Source: Gordonia zhaorongruii
GTDB lineage: Bacteria > Actinomycetota > Actinomycetes > Mycobacteriales > Mycobacteriaceae
Assembly: GCF_007559005.1 (NCBI RefSeq)
Contig: NZ_CP041763.1
Span: forward strand, 2,698,463-2,762,462
Direction of reading: 5' to 3'
DNA: 64,000 nucleotides
Shown here: in pieces, positions 37,442-45,106 of the stretch
Layout: the number at the start of each line of letters is the position of its first letter
Numbering within the stretch: position 1 is the first letter of the stretch
Notes under the pieces: model-generated
What the model saw: only the letters and a program-made list of their open reading frames with translations
What the model was told of the DNA's origin: nothing
Databases searched by the model: none
Program-made: the position numbers and the translations under genes

Positions 37442-37543
37442 TCATTTGCCGAGTTTACGACGCTGCACTCGTGTGCGGCGGAGAAGCTTGCGGTGCTTCT
37501 TCTTCGACATGCGCTTGCGGCGCTTCTTGATAACGGAACCCAT
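37442..37543 (-). CDS. Ribosomal protein bS22 (AURKAIP1/COX24-type, 33 residues)
   Basis: A complete 33-residue ORF, ATG at 37543 and TGA at 37442-37444: [20 protein letters not shown] followed by [13 protein letters not shown]. Over half the residues are Lys or Arg. This is the protein encoded by Rv0500B and identified as bS22 in mycobacterial 70S ribosome structures, related to mitochondrial mS38. GAGAGCC lies 3-9 bases upstream. It is between the epimerase and the excisionase-like HTH gene, exactly the Rv0500B place, so it is certainly real despite its size. Confidence 0.95.
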
Positions 37544-37776
37544 GGGGCTCTCCCTCACAATCGATACGGATGTTCCTGTGTGGCCCGACTGTCCGGTCAC
37601 CGCGAGGCGACCGGGCGACCGGTCATCTCGACTGGCGGACGCCGGCCGGGGGCCGTCGCCGACTCAAGGCTTCGACGAAACCCGGGGCGACAGCGACCTG
37701 ATCGTCGATCTTACCGGGCGGATGAACACCAGACGAAATCGGACCGCTGACCGCGGCGCACACAGGCATGCGCACA

Positions 37777-37805
37777 CCCCCTGTAGTGCGTGAACACTCA
37801 GGGGG
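37777..37805. other. Strong intergenic hairpin downstream of the HTH gene
   Basis: CCCCCTG (37777-37783) pairs with CAGGGGG (37799-37805), and AGTG (37785-37788) with CACT (37795-37798), with one bulged T and a 6-base loop. It is 29 bases after the HTH gene stop (minus strand). No T-run follows on either strand, so it could be a processing site, a mRNA 3' stabiliser or an operator. The rest of the 290-base gap to bS22 shows nothing recognisable. Confidence 0.6.
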
Positions 37806-37833
37806 CGTGAGCGCGACTACTACGACCTGGCGT

Positions 37834-38076
37834 TTAGCCGGCGTCGAAGTACGAAGTCTCCAGGTATTCGTGCACCGCCTTGGCGTGCACTCGGAATGAA
37901 CGGCCGACGCGCACGGCGGGCAGTTCCCCGTTGTGCACGAGGCGGTAGACGGTCATCTTCGAGACGCGCATCAGCGATGCGACCTCTGCCACGGTCAGGA
38001 ACTGCGACGACGACGTCGCGTTGGCGACTCCGCGGTCGGCGATTTCGTTCCTGTCTCCCGGCTTTTCTGCAGCCAT
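37834..38076 (-). CDS. Excisionase-family helix-turn-helix protein (Rv0500A-like)
   Basis: An 80-residue protein. The C-terminal two thirds are the HTH_17 / excisionase domain: QFLTVAEVASLMRVSKMTVY and LPAVRVGRSFRVHAKAVHEY, nearly identical to mycobacterial Rv0500A as I recall it. The N-terminal 26 residues are polar. The ATG at 38076 has GGAGGT 9 bases upstream. It lies 183 bases from proC with bS22 following, as in M. tuberculosis (proC, Rv0500A, Rv0500B). The conserved location argues for a core regulator rather than a phage remnant. Confidence 0.93.
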   Translation of the reverse strand: MAAEKPGDRNEIADRGVANATSSSQFLTVAEVASLMRVSKMTVYRLVHNGELPAVRVGRSFRVHAKAVHEYLETSYFDAG

Positions 38077-38259
38077 GAATGAATTACCTCCGGTGCACGC
38101 ATCGCGGCCACCGGCTTCCCCTCCGGCGGACATCAGACACGTACGTGCTGCATGCAGCTTAGCGTGGCAGATGTGAATTCTGCGACGTGAGTGGCAGAAC
38201 GATGGTGGAAGGACGACCCTCATTCACCCGATTGAGGTACATCGTCGCAGGCAGGAGCG

Positions 38260-39144
38260 TTACTGCGAATCTATGCCAGATTCCACTGCGAGCGGCGAAG
38301 CCCTACGCGAACCCTCAACTTCGGGTCGACGTGCCATGCGCGCGCTGGTGTCCGCGCACGCCGTCGTGGCCTCGTTCACGGCGTGCCGCAGCCCGAACCT
38401 CTCGAATTCACGCAGGGCGGCAGCCGTGGTGCCGCCCGGCGACGTGACCGCCGCACGCAGCTCGACCGACGACAGTCCAGATTCCGAGAGCAGGACTCCG
38501 GCGCCCTTGACCGTCTGGACCGACAGCTCGGCCGCCTGAGCACGCGTAAGACCGAGTGAGACACCCGCGTCGATCATCGACTCGACCATCAGGAAGAAGT
38601 ACGCGGGCCCGGAACCTGAGATGGCGGTGACCGCGTCGAGGTGCTTCTCCGGGAGCACCATCACCTTGCCGACCGACTCGAGCAGCCGCACGGTGAGCGC
38701 GACCTGATCGTCGTTGGCGTACCGCCCCGGACTCACTGCGCACATCGCCTCGTTGACGAGCATCGGAGTATTGGGCATCACCCGGACGACCGGTGCCCCC
38801 GCAGGCAGAGCCGCCTCGTACCGGGCCGCGGGGATGCCCGCGACGAGAGTCACCGTCACCCGCTCCTCGTCGCCGTGATCCTCAGCCTTGCTGAGCACCT
38901 GCAGCACGGTGTCGACCGCGTCGGGTTTGACGGCGATGAACACCACGTTCGCCCCGTCCGCCGCGTCGGCGACGTCGTCGGTGACCCGGACACCGTAATC
39001 CCCGGTGAGCTCCTCGGCTCGGGAGCTCAGCCGCTCCACGACTACCAGGTCCCGCACGGGCTTACCCGAATTGATCAAGCCGGCCAGGAGTGCCTCGCCG
39101 ATCTTGCCGCCACCGATGATCGCGACCCGCTCGGTCATGGACAT
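38260..39144 (-). CDS. proC: ProC, pyrroline-5-carboxylate reductase
   Basis: A 294-residue NADPH-dependent enzyme for the last step of proline synthesis. The Rossmann loop is IIGGGKIGEALLAGL at the N-terminus, with VVRVMPNTPMLV and the P5CR signature around AISGSGPAYFFLMVE and TVKGAG/LRAAVTSPGGTT. The ATG at 39144 has AAAGG 5 bases upstream. The C-terminal 25 residues (RRPEVEGSRRASPL...) extend past the usual end. The 183 bases downstream carry no recognisable feature. Confidence 0.97.
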   Translation of the reverse strand: MSMTERVAIIGGGKIGEALLAGLINSGKPVRDLVVVERLSSRAEELTGDYGVRVTDDVADAADGANVVFIAVKPDAVDTVLQVLSKAEDHGDEERVTVTLVAGIPAARYEAALPAGAPVVRVMPNTPMLVNEAMCAVSPGRYANDDQVALTVRLLESVGKVMVLPEKHLDAVTAISGSGPAYFFLMVESMIDAGVSLGLTRAQAAELSVQTVKGAGVLLSESGLSSVELRAAVTSPGGTTAAALREFERFGLRHAVNEATTACADTSARMARRPEVEGSRRASPLAVESGIDSQ

Positions 39145-39194
39145 CACTGCCTTTCGTTTTCGTCGTGTTGGTTCGATCCGTCCGTGCCGGAGTG

Positions 39195-40064
39195 TCAGCG
39201 CCGGACCGGAATGAGTGCGAGTTGACGCGACTGCGCGACCACAGCGCCCGCGGAGTCGGTCACGAGATGGTCCTCGGCGAACATCCCCTGTCCGACCTCG
39301 ACGGCCGACGCGGCGAAGCGCAGCCATCCCGGGGCCGGCACACGGCGCAGATACGTGGTCAGCTGCACCGTCGGCGCCCACCCGAACATCCCCAGATTCA
39401 TCACCACGGGCGGCGAGATATCGCATACCAGGACCGGGAAGTCCCAGTTCATGGTGGCGGGCTGTGCTTCGGCCTCCTTGGGCCGGACCCAACCGCGCAC
39501 CACCGGCTCTCCCGAATCTCCGCGAGCAGCCGGAAACGAGGCCGGATCGAGCGTCAGATCGATGGCCGCGCCCAGATGGTTGATCTCGCCGAGCGGCGTT
39601 CCGTCGATGCCGTAACCGTCGTCAGTCGGCTCCGCAGGCAGCCCGTCGAGCAGGTGCGCCGTGCGGTAGTGGGGATTCCCCGTATCGGGACGTCCGAGAG
39701 TCACCGTCGAGGACACCATCGTCCGCGCCCCCTGGGTGACATCGACGCGCGCGATGCTCACCGTGCGGCCGCGTTTGACGACGGTCACCTCTATCTCGAT
39801 CTCCGCCGGATCGGGTGCCGCCAGATAGTCACTCGACACCGCGAGCGCGGTGACGCCGTCGATCATTCCCGGATCCGCGTCCGTCGCGGCGAGATCGCCG
39901 AGCGCTCTGCGCGCAGCTGCGGTCACCACCATCTGCAGACTGCCGCCGTGCACCTTCGGGCCGATCGTGAACGCCGGGTCGACCACGGTCCGATAGGTCA
40001 CCGATGCGGTGCCCATCGACCGGTCCACCACCTCGAGGTCGAGCAGTTCGGACAGAATCGTCAC
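39195..40064 (-). CDS. Double-hotdog acyl-CoA thioesterase family protein (Rv0499-like)
   Basis: A 289-residue protein with two hotdog-like halves: GPKVHGGSLQMVVTAAARRA in the first half and NLGMFGWAPTVQLTTYLRR in the second, as in TesB-like proteins. It starts at GTG 40064, two bases after the TIM-barrel gene stop, so the two are co-transcribed. Probably hydrolyses acyl-CoA or binds acyl groups; the substrate is not evident. The order proC, Rv0499, Rv0498 is conserved. Confidence 0.85.
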   Translation of the reverse strand: MTILSELLDLEVVDRSMGTASVTYRTVVDPAFTIGPKVHGGSLQMVVTAAARRALGDLAATDADPGMIDGVTALAVSSDYLAAPDPAEIEIEVTVVKRGRTVSIARVDVTQGARTMVSSTVTLGRPDTGNPHYRTAHLLDGLPAEPTDDGYGIDGTPLGEINHLGAAIDLTLDPASFPAARGDSGEPVVRGWVRPKEAEAQPATMNWDFPVLVCDISPPVVMNLGMFGWAPTVQLTTYLRRVPAPGWLRFAASAVEVGQGMFAEDHLVTDSAGAVVAQSRQLALIPVRR

Positions 40065-40066
40065 AG

Positions 40067-40936
40067 TCAGGCCCCCAGCAGGTCCCGGTGCAGATGAATG
40101 CGGGCGAACTCCAGCGAACGCGCGAGCATCGCGGCGCGCTCCTTCTTCGTCCGTGCGGAACCGGTGTGTACCTCCAGCACCACCGCCCCGTCGAAATCGC
40201 TGTCCGCGAGGCGGTTGCACACCTCGATGCACGGCTGATTGCCGTCGCCTGGAATCAAATGCTCGTCGTGTGCCGCTCCGGTGCCGTCAGTCAGGTGCAG
40301 GTGCTTGAGTCCGCGGCCCATGCGATCGGCGAGGGCGAGTGCGTCTTCGCCCGCGGTCGCCGCATGCGAGAGATCGAGAGTGTAGTTGTCGTAGCCGTCG
40401 ACGGTCGGGTCGATCGACTTGCCGAATGCGTGCGCGCTCGGACCGGGTCGGCCGCCCCGGGCAGCCATCCGCTCCGCGGACCTCAAGCCCGCGCCGAAAA
40501 GCCGGTCCGCCCGCATCGGGAACATGTTCTCGACTGCGACGGACACGTCCGACGTCGCCTCCAGGCCCGCCACGAGGTCGTCGAAGGCGCTCACGTAGTC
40601 GCGTTGCCACCGGAACGGCGGGTGCACGACGACCGTCGACGCACCGAGGTCCTCGGCCGCCTGCACCGAGCGCACCAGCTTCGCCTCGGGGTCACGGCCC
40701 CAGACACGCTGCGAGATCAGCAGACACGGTGCGTGAACCGACAGAACCGGGACCTGGTACTGCTGCGACAGGTGAGCCACGTGCGCGACGTCCTGACTCA
40801 CCGACTCGCCCCACACCATCAGTTCGACGCCGTCGAAGCCGATCTCCGCTGCGTACGCGAACGCCGCCTCGGTGTTCTGCGGATACACCGAGGCTGTCGA
40901 CAGCCCGATGGGGATCGGGAACCGCAGATCGGTCAA
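40067..40936 (-). CDS. Sugar phosphate isomerase/epimerase-like TIM barrel (Rv0498-like)
   Basis: A 289-residue AP-endonuclease-2 superfamily protein. Metal-ligand type residues appear in GFDGVELMVWGE, VVHPPF, SVAVENMFPM, DLSHAA and VVLEVHTG at strand ends, the usual Glu/Asp/His set. It abuts the downstream thioesterase gene and is 7 bases after the large membrane protein gene. Sugar isomerase activity is the family default; substrate unknown. Confidence 0.9.
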   Translation of the reverse strand: MTDLRFPIPIGLSTASVYPQNTEAAFAYAAEIGFDGVELMVWGESVSQDVAHVAHLSQQYQVPVLSVHAPCLLISQRVWGRDPEAKLVRSVQAAEDLGASTVVVHPPFRWQRDYVSAFDDLVAGLEATSDVSVAVENMFPMRADRLFGAGLRSAERMAARGGRPGPSAHAFGKSIDPTVDGYDNYTLDLSHAATAGEDALALADRMGRGLKHLHLTDGTGAAHDEHLIPGDGNQPCIEVCNRLADSDFDGAVVLEVHTGSARTKKERAAMLARSLEFARIHLHRDLLGA

Positions 40937-40943
40937 CGTGCAC

Positions 40944-42434
40944 TCAAGGTTGCGCTGCCAGAAGTACCAGGGGCCCGATGGTGACCAGCAGGCCGACGGC
41001 GAGTGCGAGCAGCGTCGTCGGCAGGTCTCGCTTGCGCAGCAGGTGCGCGAACGTGACGATCGCGAAGATCACGACGACGGCGAGTACCAGCGCCAGGTAT
41101 ACGTAGCGCTTCCACAGCTCGGTGAACCCCCAGAACAGGCCTGCGCCGATCAGGAGACCGAGGATCAGTTCGCCGGCGAACGCCAACCACCCGAGAGCGG
41201 GCGATGACTCCGCGTGCTCGTCGGACCGGTCGCCGATCGTTCGGTCGCGCGCGTCTCGGTCCACTGCGTTCCGGTCCGCTGCGTCTCGATCGCGTGAGTC
41301 GCCGTCCCGATCCGCGGTGTGCTCACCCGCGGCGGTCGCTCCCACGGCGGTGGCACCGACCGCGGTGGCACCTGCGGCCGTCGTGCCGAGCACGCCGGTC
41401 CTCGGGTGACGACCGTCGGCATCCTGATCGGTCCGGTCAGCCTCACTCGACTCCCGGTCACCGTCGCGGCTGTCCGCGGTCGCCCCATCGGCAGTGTCGT
41501 CATCGGCGGCGCTGCCGGCAGCGGCTGCCTTCTGACGGGCTCGCCGCTCCTTCGCAACGGCCTTCGCCCTGGCCTTGGCCTCCTTCTTGGCCCGTTTCTT
41601 CTCCGCCTTCGACTCCACGGCGGGTTCGTCATCGTCGTCGAGGTCCTCGTCGGCGTCATCGCCACGACCGGCCAGACCGAATCCGGCGGCCCCCGCCACG
41701 ATGCCCGCGCCGGCACCCGCCGCCCACGGACTCGCGCCATGACCGTCGTCGGACGCAGGATCGTCCGCTTCCAGATCGTCGGAACCCAGGTGCGCGTCAC
41801 GGTCGTCGGCTACGGGCGGGATAGCGGTCGTCGTCTCGGCCGCACCTTCCCCGACCGGGACCTCGGGGGTCCACGTCTGGGAAGCAGTCTCCGGGGCAAG
41901 CGACTCCTGTCCTCCGGTGTCAGCTCCGCGAACGGCGGCCGCGCCACCGCCGGTGGTCGTGAAGTAGTCCTGTTCGCCGGCCCTCGACGACCGGATCTCC
42001 GACGGCGGCAGATCGTAATCGACGAGATCGTCGGCGTTCACCGGACGAAGCTGCCCGGTGACGGTGACGTCCTGCTTGTCGGGGACCACCGGGATGATGC
42101 CCGTGACCCGGTTCGCGTCGGGGCCCGCCTCCGCCCGCGACGGACCACCGCCCGGCGACGGTGAGTGCGAGGGCATGCCGCTGGCGCCCACTGCGGGCGG
42201 CGCCGGATTCGGCTGCTTCCGCGCGGACGTGTCGTGACTGGGCATCCCGGACGCGGTGGGCGCCCCACGGTGCCGGTCGCGGCCCCTGGCGGCTGCTCGG
42301 CGAGAGCCGCCTTCCTTATCTGAACGCTGCACCGACAGGGATTCCGAACGCGGGAATGCGTCGTCCCCTCCCGAGCGGGCGATCAGCTCCGATACGGTGA
42401 TCGGCTTCGACTCCGGTTCGGACTCGTCCGCCAT
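40944..42434 (-). CDS. Large disordered protein with C-terminal membrane helices (Rv0497-like)
   Basis: A 496-residue protein. The first ~390 residues are low-complexity: Ser/Pro/Gly-rich, a charged Lys/Glu/Ala helix (KAEKKRAKKEAKARAKAVAK), a GATAV repeat and a run of DRD/RDR units. The last ~90 residues hold three membrane helices. A short conserved N-terminal motif (KPITVSELIARSGG) resembles that of Rv0497. GGAG 8 bases before ATG 42434 supports the start. The tail-anchored layout suggests an envelope scaffold, but function is unknown. Confidence 0.85.
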   Translation of the reverse strand: MADESEPESKPITVSELIARSGGDDAFPRSESLSVQRSDKEGGSRRAAARGRDRHRGAPTASGMPSHDTSARKQPNPAPPAVGASGMPSHSPSPGGGPSRAEAGPDANRVTGIIPVVPDKQDVTVTGQLRPVNADDLVDYDLPPSEIRSSRAGEQDYFTTTGGGAAAVRGADTGGQESLAPETASQTWTPEVPVGEGAAETTTAIPPVADDRDAHLGSDDLEADDPASDDGHGASPWAAGAGAGIVAGAAGFGLAGRGDDADEDLDDDDEPAVESKAEKKRAKKEAKARAKAVAKERRARQKAAAAGSAADDDTADGATADSRDGDRESSEADRTDQDADGRHPRTGVLGTTAAGATAVGATAVGATAAGEHTADRDGDSRDRDAADRNAVDRDARDRTIGDRSDEHAESSPALGWLAFAGELILGLLIGAGLFWGFTELWKRYVYLALVLAVVVIFAIVTFAHLLRKRDLPTTLLALAVGLLVTIGPLVLLAAQP

Positions 42435-42460
42435 GCCTGGGCTCCGTTCCTGTCGTGTCG

Positions 42461-43408
42461 TCAGTTGGTGGTCATCGCGCCGGCAGGCTCCGAGTCGAGG
42501 CGTCGCAGGATGACGCCCTCCCGCAGAGCCCACGGGCAGATGTCAAGTGTATCGACTCCCATAGCCCGCATCGCGCTCTCGGCGACCAACGCGCCCGCAA
42601 CGATCTGCGGGGCGCGGTCGGCGCTGACTCCTTCGAGCTCCGCACGGTCGGCGGTCGTCATGCGCGAGATGAACGCGATGAGCTGTCGCAGGCCGCTCAC
42701 CGTCAGCGTACGTCGGACGCGCGGACCTGCACCGGACGGTGCCGCACCGGTGAGTCGCGCGAGCGAACGGTAGGTCTTCGACGAGCCGACCGCGAGGTCC
42801 GCCTTACCCGCCGCACGCAGTTCCCGCGCGGGCTCCTTGAGCTCCGCGTCGAGCCAATCCCGCAGCACCGACACCCGACGCTTGCTCGGCGGGTCCTCGA
42901 CCAGCCACTCGCGGGTCAGCCGCCCCGCCCCGAGCGGCAACGACAGCACGACGTCGGGTTCCTCATCCACGCCGTTCGACATCTCCAGACTGCCGCCGCC
43001 GATGTCGAAGGCGAGGATCCGCCCGGCACTCCAGCCGAACCAGCGGCGTACCGCCAGTGACGTGAGCCGAGCCTCGTCGAGCCCCTCGAGAACCTGCAGA
43101 TCCACCCCGGAGGCGGACTTGACCCGGCCGAGCATGTCGTCGCAGTTGGTCGCGTCGCGCACAGCCGACGTCGCGAACGCCATGACCTGCTCGCATCCCG
43201 ATGTGGTCGCGATCCGGGTGAACTCCTCCATGGTCGACACGAGGGCCTCAGCGCCCGACTCGCGCATGCAGCCGTCCTCGTCGATCTCCTCGGCGAGACG
43301 AAGCACCGCCTTGGTGGAGCTCATCGGGGTCGGGTGACCGCCTCGATGCGCGTCCATCACAAGAAGGTGCACGGTGTTACTGCCGACGTCGATCACTCCA
43401 AGGCGCAC
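42461..43408 (-). CDS. Exopolyphosphatase / guanosine pentaphosphate phosphatase family (Ppx/GppA)
   Basis: A 315-residue ASKHA-fold phosphatase. The phosphate 1 motif is [13 protein letters not shown] near residue 5, with [12 protein letters not shown] and the phosphate 2 motif [13 protein letters not shown]. The short form, lacking the C-terminal HD domain, matches Rv0496 (PPX1), which acts on short-chain polyphosphate. It starts at GTG 43408. It is divergent from the cysteine-rich protein across 81 bases. With RegX3-SenX3 and PitA nearby it fits a phosphate-homeostasis theme, by inference. Confidence 0.93.
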   Translation of the reverse strand: MRLGVIDVGSNTVHLLVMDAHRGGHPTPMSSTKAVLRLAEEIDEDGCMRESGAEALVSTMEEFTRIATTSGCEQVMAFATSAVRDATNCDDMLGRVKSASGVDLQVLEGLDEARLTSLAVRRWFGWSAGRILAFDIGGGSLEMSNGVDEEPDVVLSLPLGAGRLTREWLVEDPPSKRRVSVLRDWLDAELKEPARELRAAGKADLAVGSSKTYRSLARLTGAAPSGAGPRVRRTLTVSGLRQLIAFISRMTTADRAELEGVSADRAPQIVAGALVAESAMRAMGVDTLDICPWALREGVILRRLDSEPAGAMTTN

Positions 43409-43489
43409 TGGTCCAAAGTACTAGGCTCCGCACGCGTGCGCGACCAGGCGACTACCGTTGGTCGCGCGTATCCGAGAGGAAGGCAACCA

Positions 43490-44368
43490 TTGCCGAGCAA
43501 GTCACCCAACACCGAGGAGCCGTCGGCGTCCGACCGACAGCCGGCAGCGCCCGTGCCCGAGGTCGGGCTGGATTTCGCTCGGGAGTGGTACGAGTTCACC
43601 GATCCCGAGAATCCCGAGCACGTGATCTCCGCCGACCTGACGTGGCTCCTGTCACGGTGGACGTGCGTCTTCGGGACTCCCGCCTGCCAGGGCATCGTCG
43701 CCGATCGCCCGTCGGACGGATGCTGCACCCACGGTGCATATCTGACCGATGCCGACGACCGCGAGCGCCTGGCCTCAGGCGTGGCCGGACTGACTCCGCA
43801 GGACTGGCAGTTCCATCCGGAGGGTTCCGGCGACGATCCGCTCGGGCCGGACGGCTACTTGGAGGAGAGCGAAGACCTGGACGGCGACCCGGCCCTCAAG
43901 ACGAGACAGCACGACGGCGCGTGCATCTTCCTGAACCGGCCCGGCTTCGCAGCGGGCCAGGGCTGCGCCCTGCATTCGATGGCGTTGCGTAAGGGCATCG
44001 AACCCCTGACGGTGAAACCCGACGTGTGCTGGCAGCTCCCGATGCGCCGCGAGCAGGAGTGGGTCACCAGGCCGGACGATTCCGAGATCCTCAAGACCAC
44101 GCTGACCGAGTTCGATCGGAGAGGTTGGGGCGAGGGCGGCCACGATCTGGACTGGTACTGCTCGGGGTCGCCCGATGCGCACATCGGCGCCACGCAGGTC
44201 TTCGAGTCGTACCGGCCGGAGCTCATCGAGCTGGTCGGCGAGGCCGCGTACGAGGTGCTGGCCGCCGCATGCCGGCGACGCAATCAGCTCGGACTGATCG
44301 CGGTTCATCCGGCGACCGCCGCCGCGACGTCACGCGCCGAGACCGACCTGAAGTACGAGCAGCTGTGA
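43490..44368 (+). CDS. Cysteine-rich conserved protein (Rv0495c-like), TTG start
   Basis: A 292-residue protein with a clustered cysteine pattern in the middle: [47 protein letters not shown]. The spacing resembles zinc/iron-chelating (YkgJ/DUF3109-like) domains that bind a metal. The TTG at 43490 has GAGAGGAAGG ending 6 bases upstream; a GTG at 43436 would add 18 residues without a ribosome site. It matches Rv0495c in content and position between ppx and regX3. Function unknown. Confidence 0.88.
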   Translation: MPSKSPNTEEPSASDRQPAAPVPEVGLDFAREWYEFTDPENPEHVISADLTWLLSRWTCVFGTPACQGIVADRPSDGCCTHGAYLTDADDRERLASGVAGLTPQDWQFHPEGSGDDPLGPDGYLEESEDLDGDPALKTRQHDGACIFLNRPGFAAGQGCALHSMALRKGIEPLTVKPDVCWQLPMRREQEWVTRPDDSEILKTTLTEFDRRGWGEGGHDLDWYCSGSPDAHIGATQVFESYRPELIELVGEAAYEVLAAACRRRNQLGLIAVHPATAAATSRAETDLKYEQL

Positions 44369-44375
44369 TGTGAGA

Positions 44376-44398
44376 GCCGTCGCCGCAGTTGCGACGGC
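44376..44398. terminator. Possible bidirectional terminator hairpin between convergent genes
   Basis: GCCGTCGC (44376-44383) pairs perfectly with GCGACGGC (44391-44398) around a 7-base loop. It lies in the 48-base gap between the convergent cysteine-rich gene and regX3. There is no T-run, so termination is inferred only from position. Confidence 0.45.
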
Positions 44399-44416
44399 CG
44401 CATCACCGTCGAGGTT

Positions 44417-45106
44417 TCACGGCTCGAACTTGTAACCGAGCCCGCGCACGGTGATCAGGTGGCGCGGATGCGAGGAGTCCGGTTCCACCTTCGAACGCAG
44501 TCGCTTGACGTGAACATCGAGCGTCTTGGTGTCGCCCACGTAGTCGGCGCCCCACACTCGATCGATCAGCTGACTGCGGGTGAGGACCCGACCCGAGTTG
44601 CGCATCAGGTACTCCAGGAGATCGAACTCCTTGAGCGGCAACGTCACGTCGTCGCCGCCGACGCTCACCGTATGGCGCTGCACGTCCATCCGGACCGGTC
44701 CGACCTCGACGACGCCGATGGCGGCGTCCTCGTCTTCGGCGACCACTCCGCCGCGCCGCAGGACGGCCCGGATTCGTGCGATCAGCTCGCGAGCCGAGTA
44801 CGGCTTGGTCACGTAATCGTCGGCGCCGAGTTCGAGCCCGACCACCTTGTCGATCTCGCTGTCGCGAGCGGTCACCATGATGACCGGCACCGCCGACTTC
44901 GCACGGATCGACTTGCAGATCTCGGTGCCGGAGACTCCCGGCAGCATCAGGTCGAGAAGGACGATGTCCGGGTTGATCCGCTCGAACGCGGGCAGAGCCT
45001 GCGTTCCGTCATTGACGATGCTCGCTTCGAATCCCTCTTTCCGAAGCAGGAAAGCCAACGGATCCGCCAGCGATTCTTCGTCTTCGACAATCAGTACATG
45101 CGTCAA
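44417..45106 (-). CDS. regX3: RegX3, phosphate-responsive response regulator
   Basis: A 229-residue OmpR-family regulator. The receiver domain has VEDEES at the N-terminus, the phospho-acceptor Asp in DIVLLDLMLPG (about D52) and the YVTKPYS lysine. The C-terminal winged helix includes NSGRVLTRSQLIDRVWGADY and TLDVHVKRLRSKVE. The start is TTG at 45106 (no ATG or GTG available), with AGAGGA 8 bases upstream, and it overlaps senX3 by 4 bases. RegX3 controls phosphate-starvation genes in mycobacteria; PHO-box-like sites are present near pitA and senX3. Confidence 0.95.
   Translation of the reverse strand: MTHVLIVEDEESLADPLAFLLRKEGFEASIVNDGTQALPAFERINPDIVLLDLMLPGVSGTEICKSIRAKSAVPVIMVTARDSEIDKVVGLELGADDYVTKPYSARELIARIRAVLRRGGVVAEDEDAAIGVVEVGPVRMDVQRHTVSVGGDDVTLPLKEFDLLEYLMRNSGRVLTRSQLIDRVWGADYVGDTKTLDVHVKRLRSKVEPDSSHPRHLITVRGLGYKFEP

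Noticed and set aside
37834..38076. Phage or integrative-element excisionase
   Set aside because: Although the fold is excisionase-like, no integrase, attachment repeat or tRNA is near, and the gene is in a conserved core place (Rv0500A).
41340..41395. Tandem repeat as a non-coding element
   Set aside because: The 15-bp units encode the GATAV repeats of the overlapping membrane protein and keep its frame.
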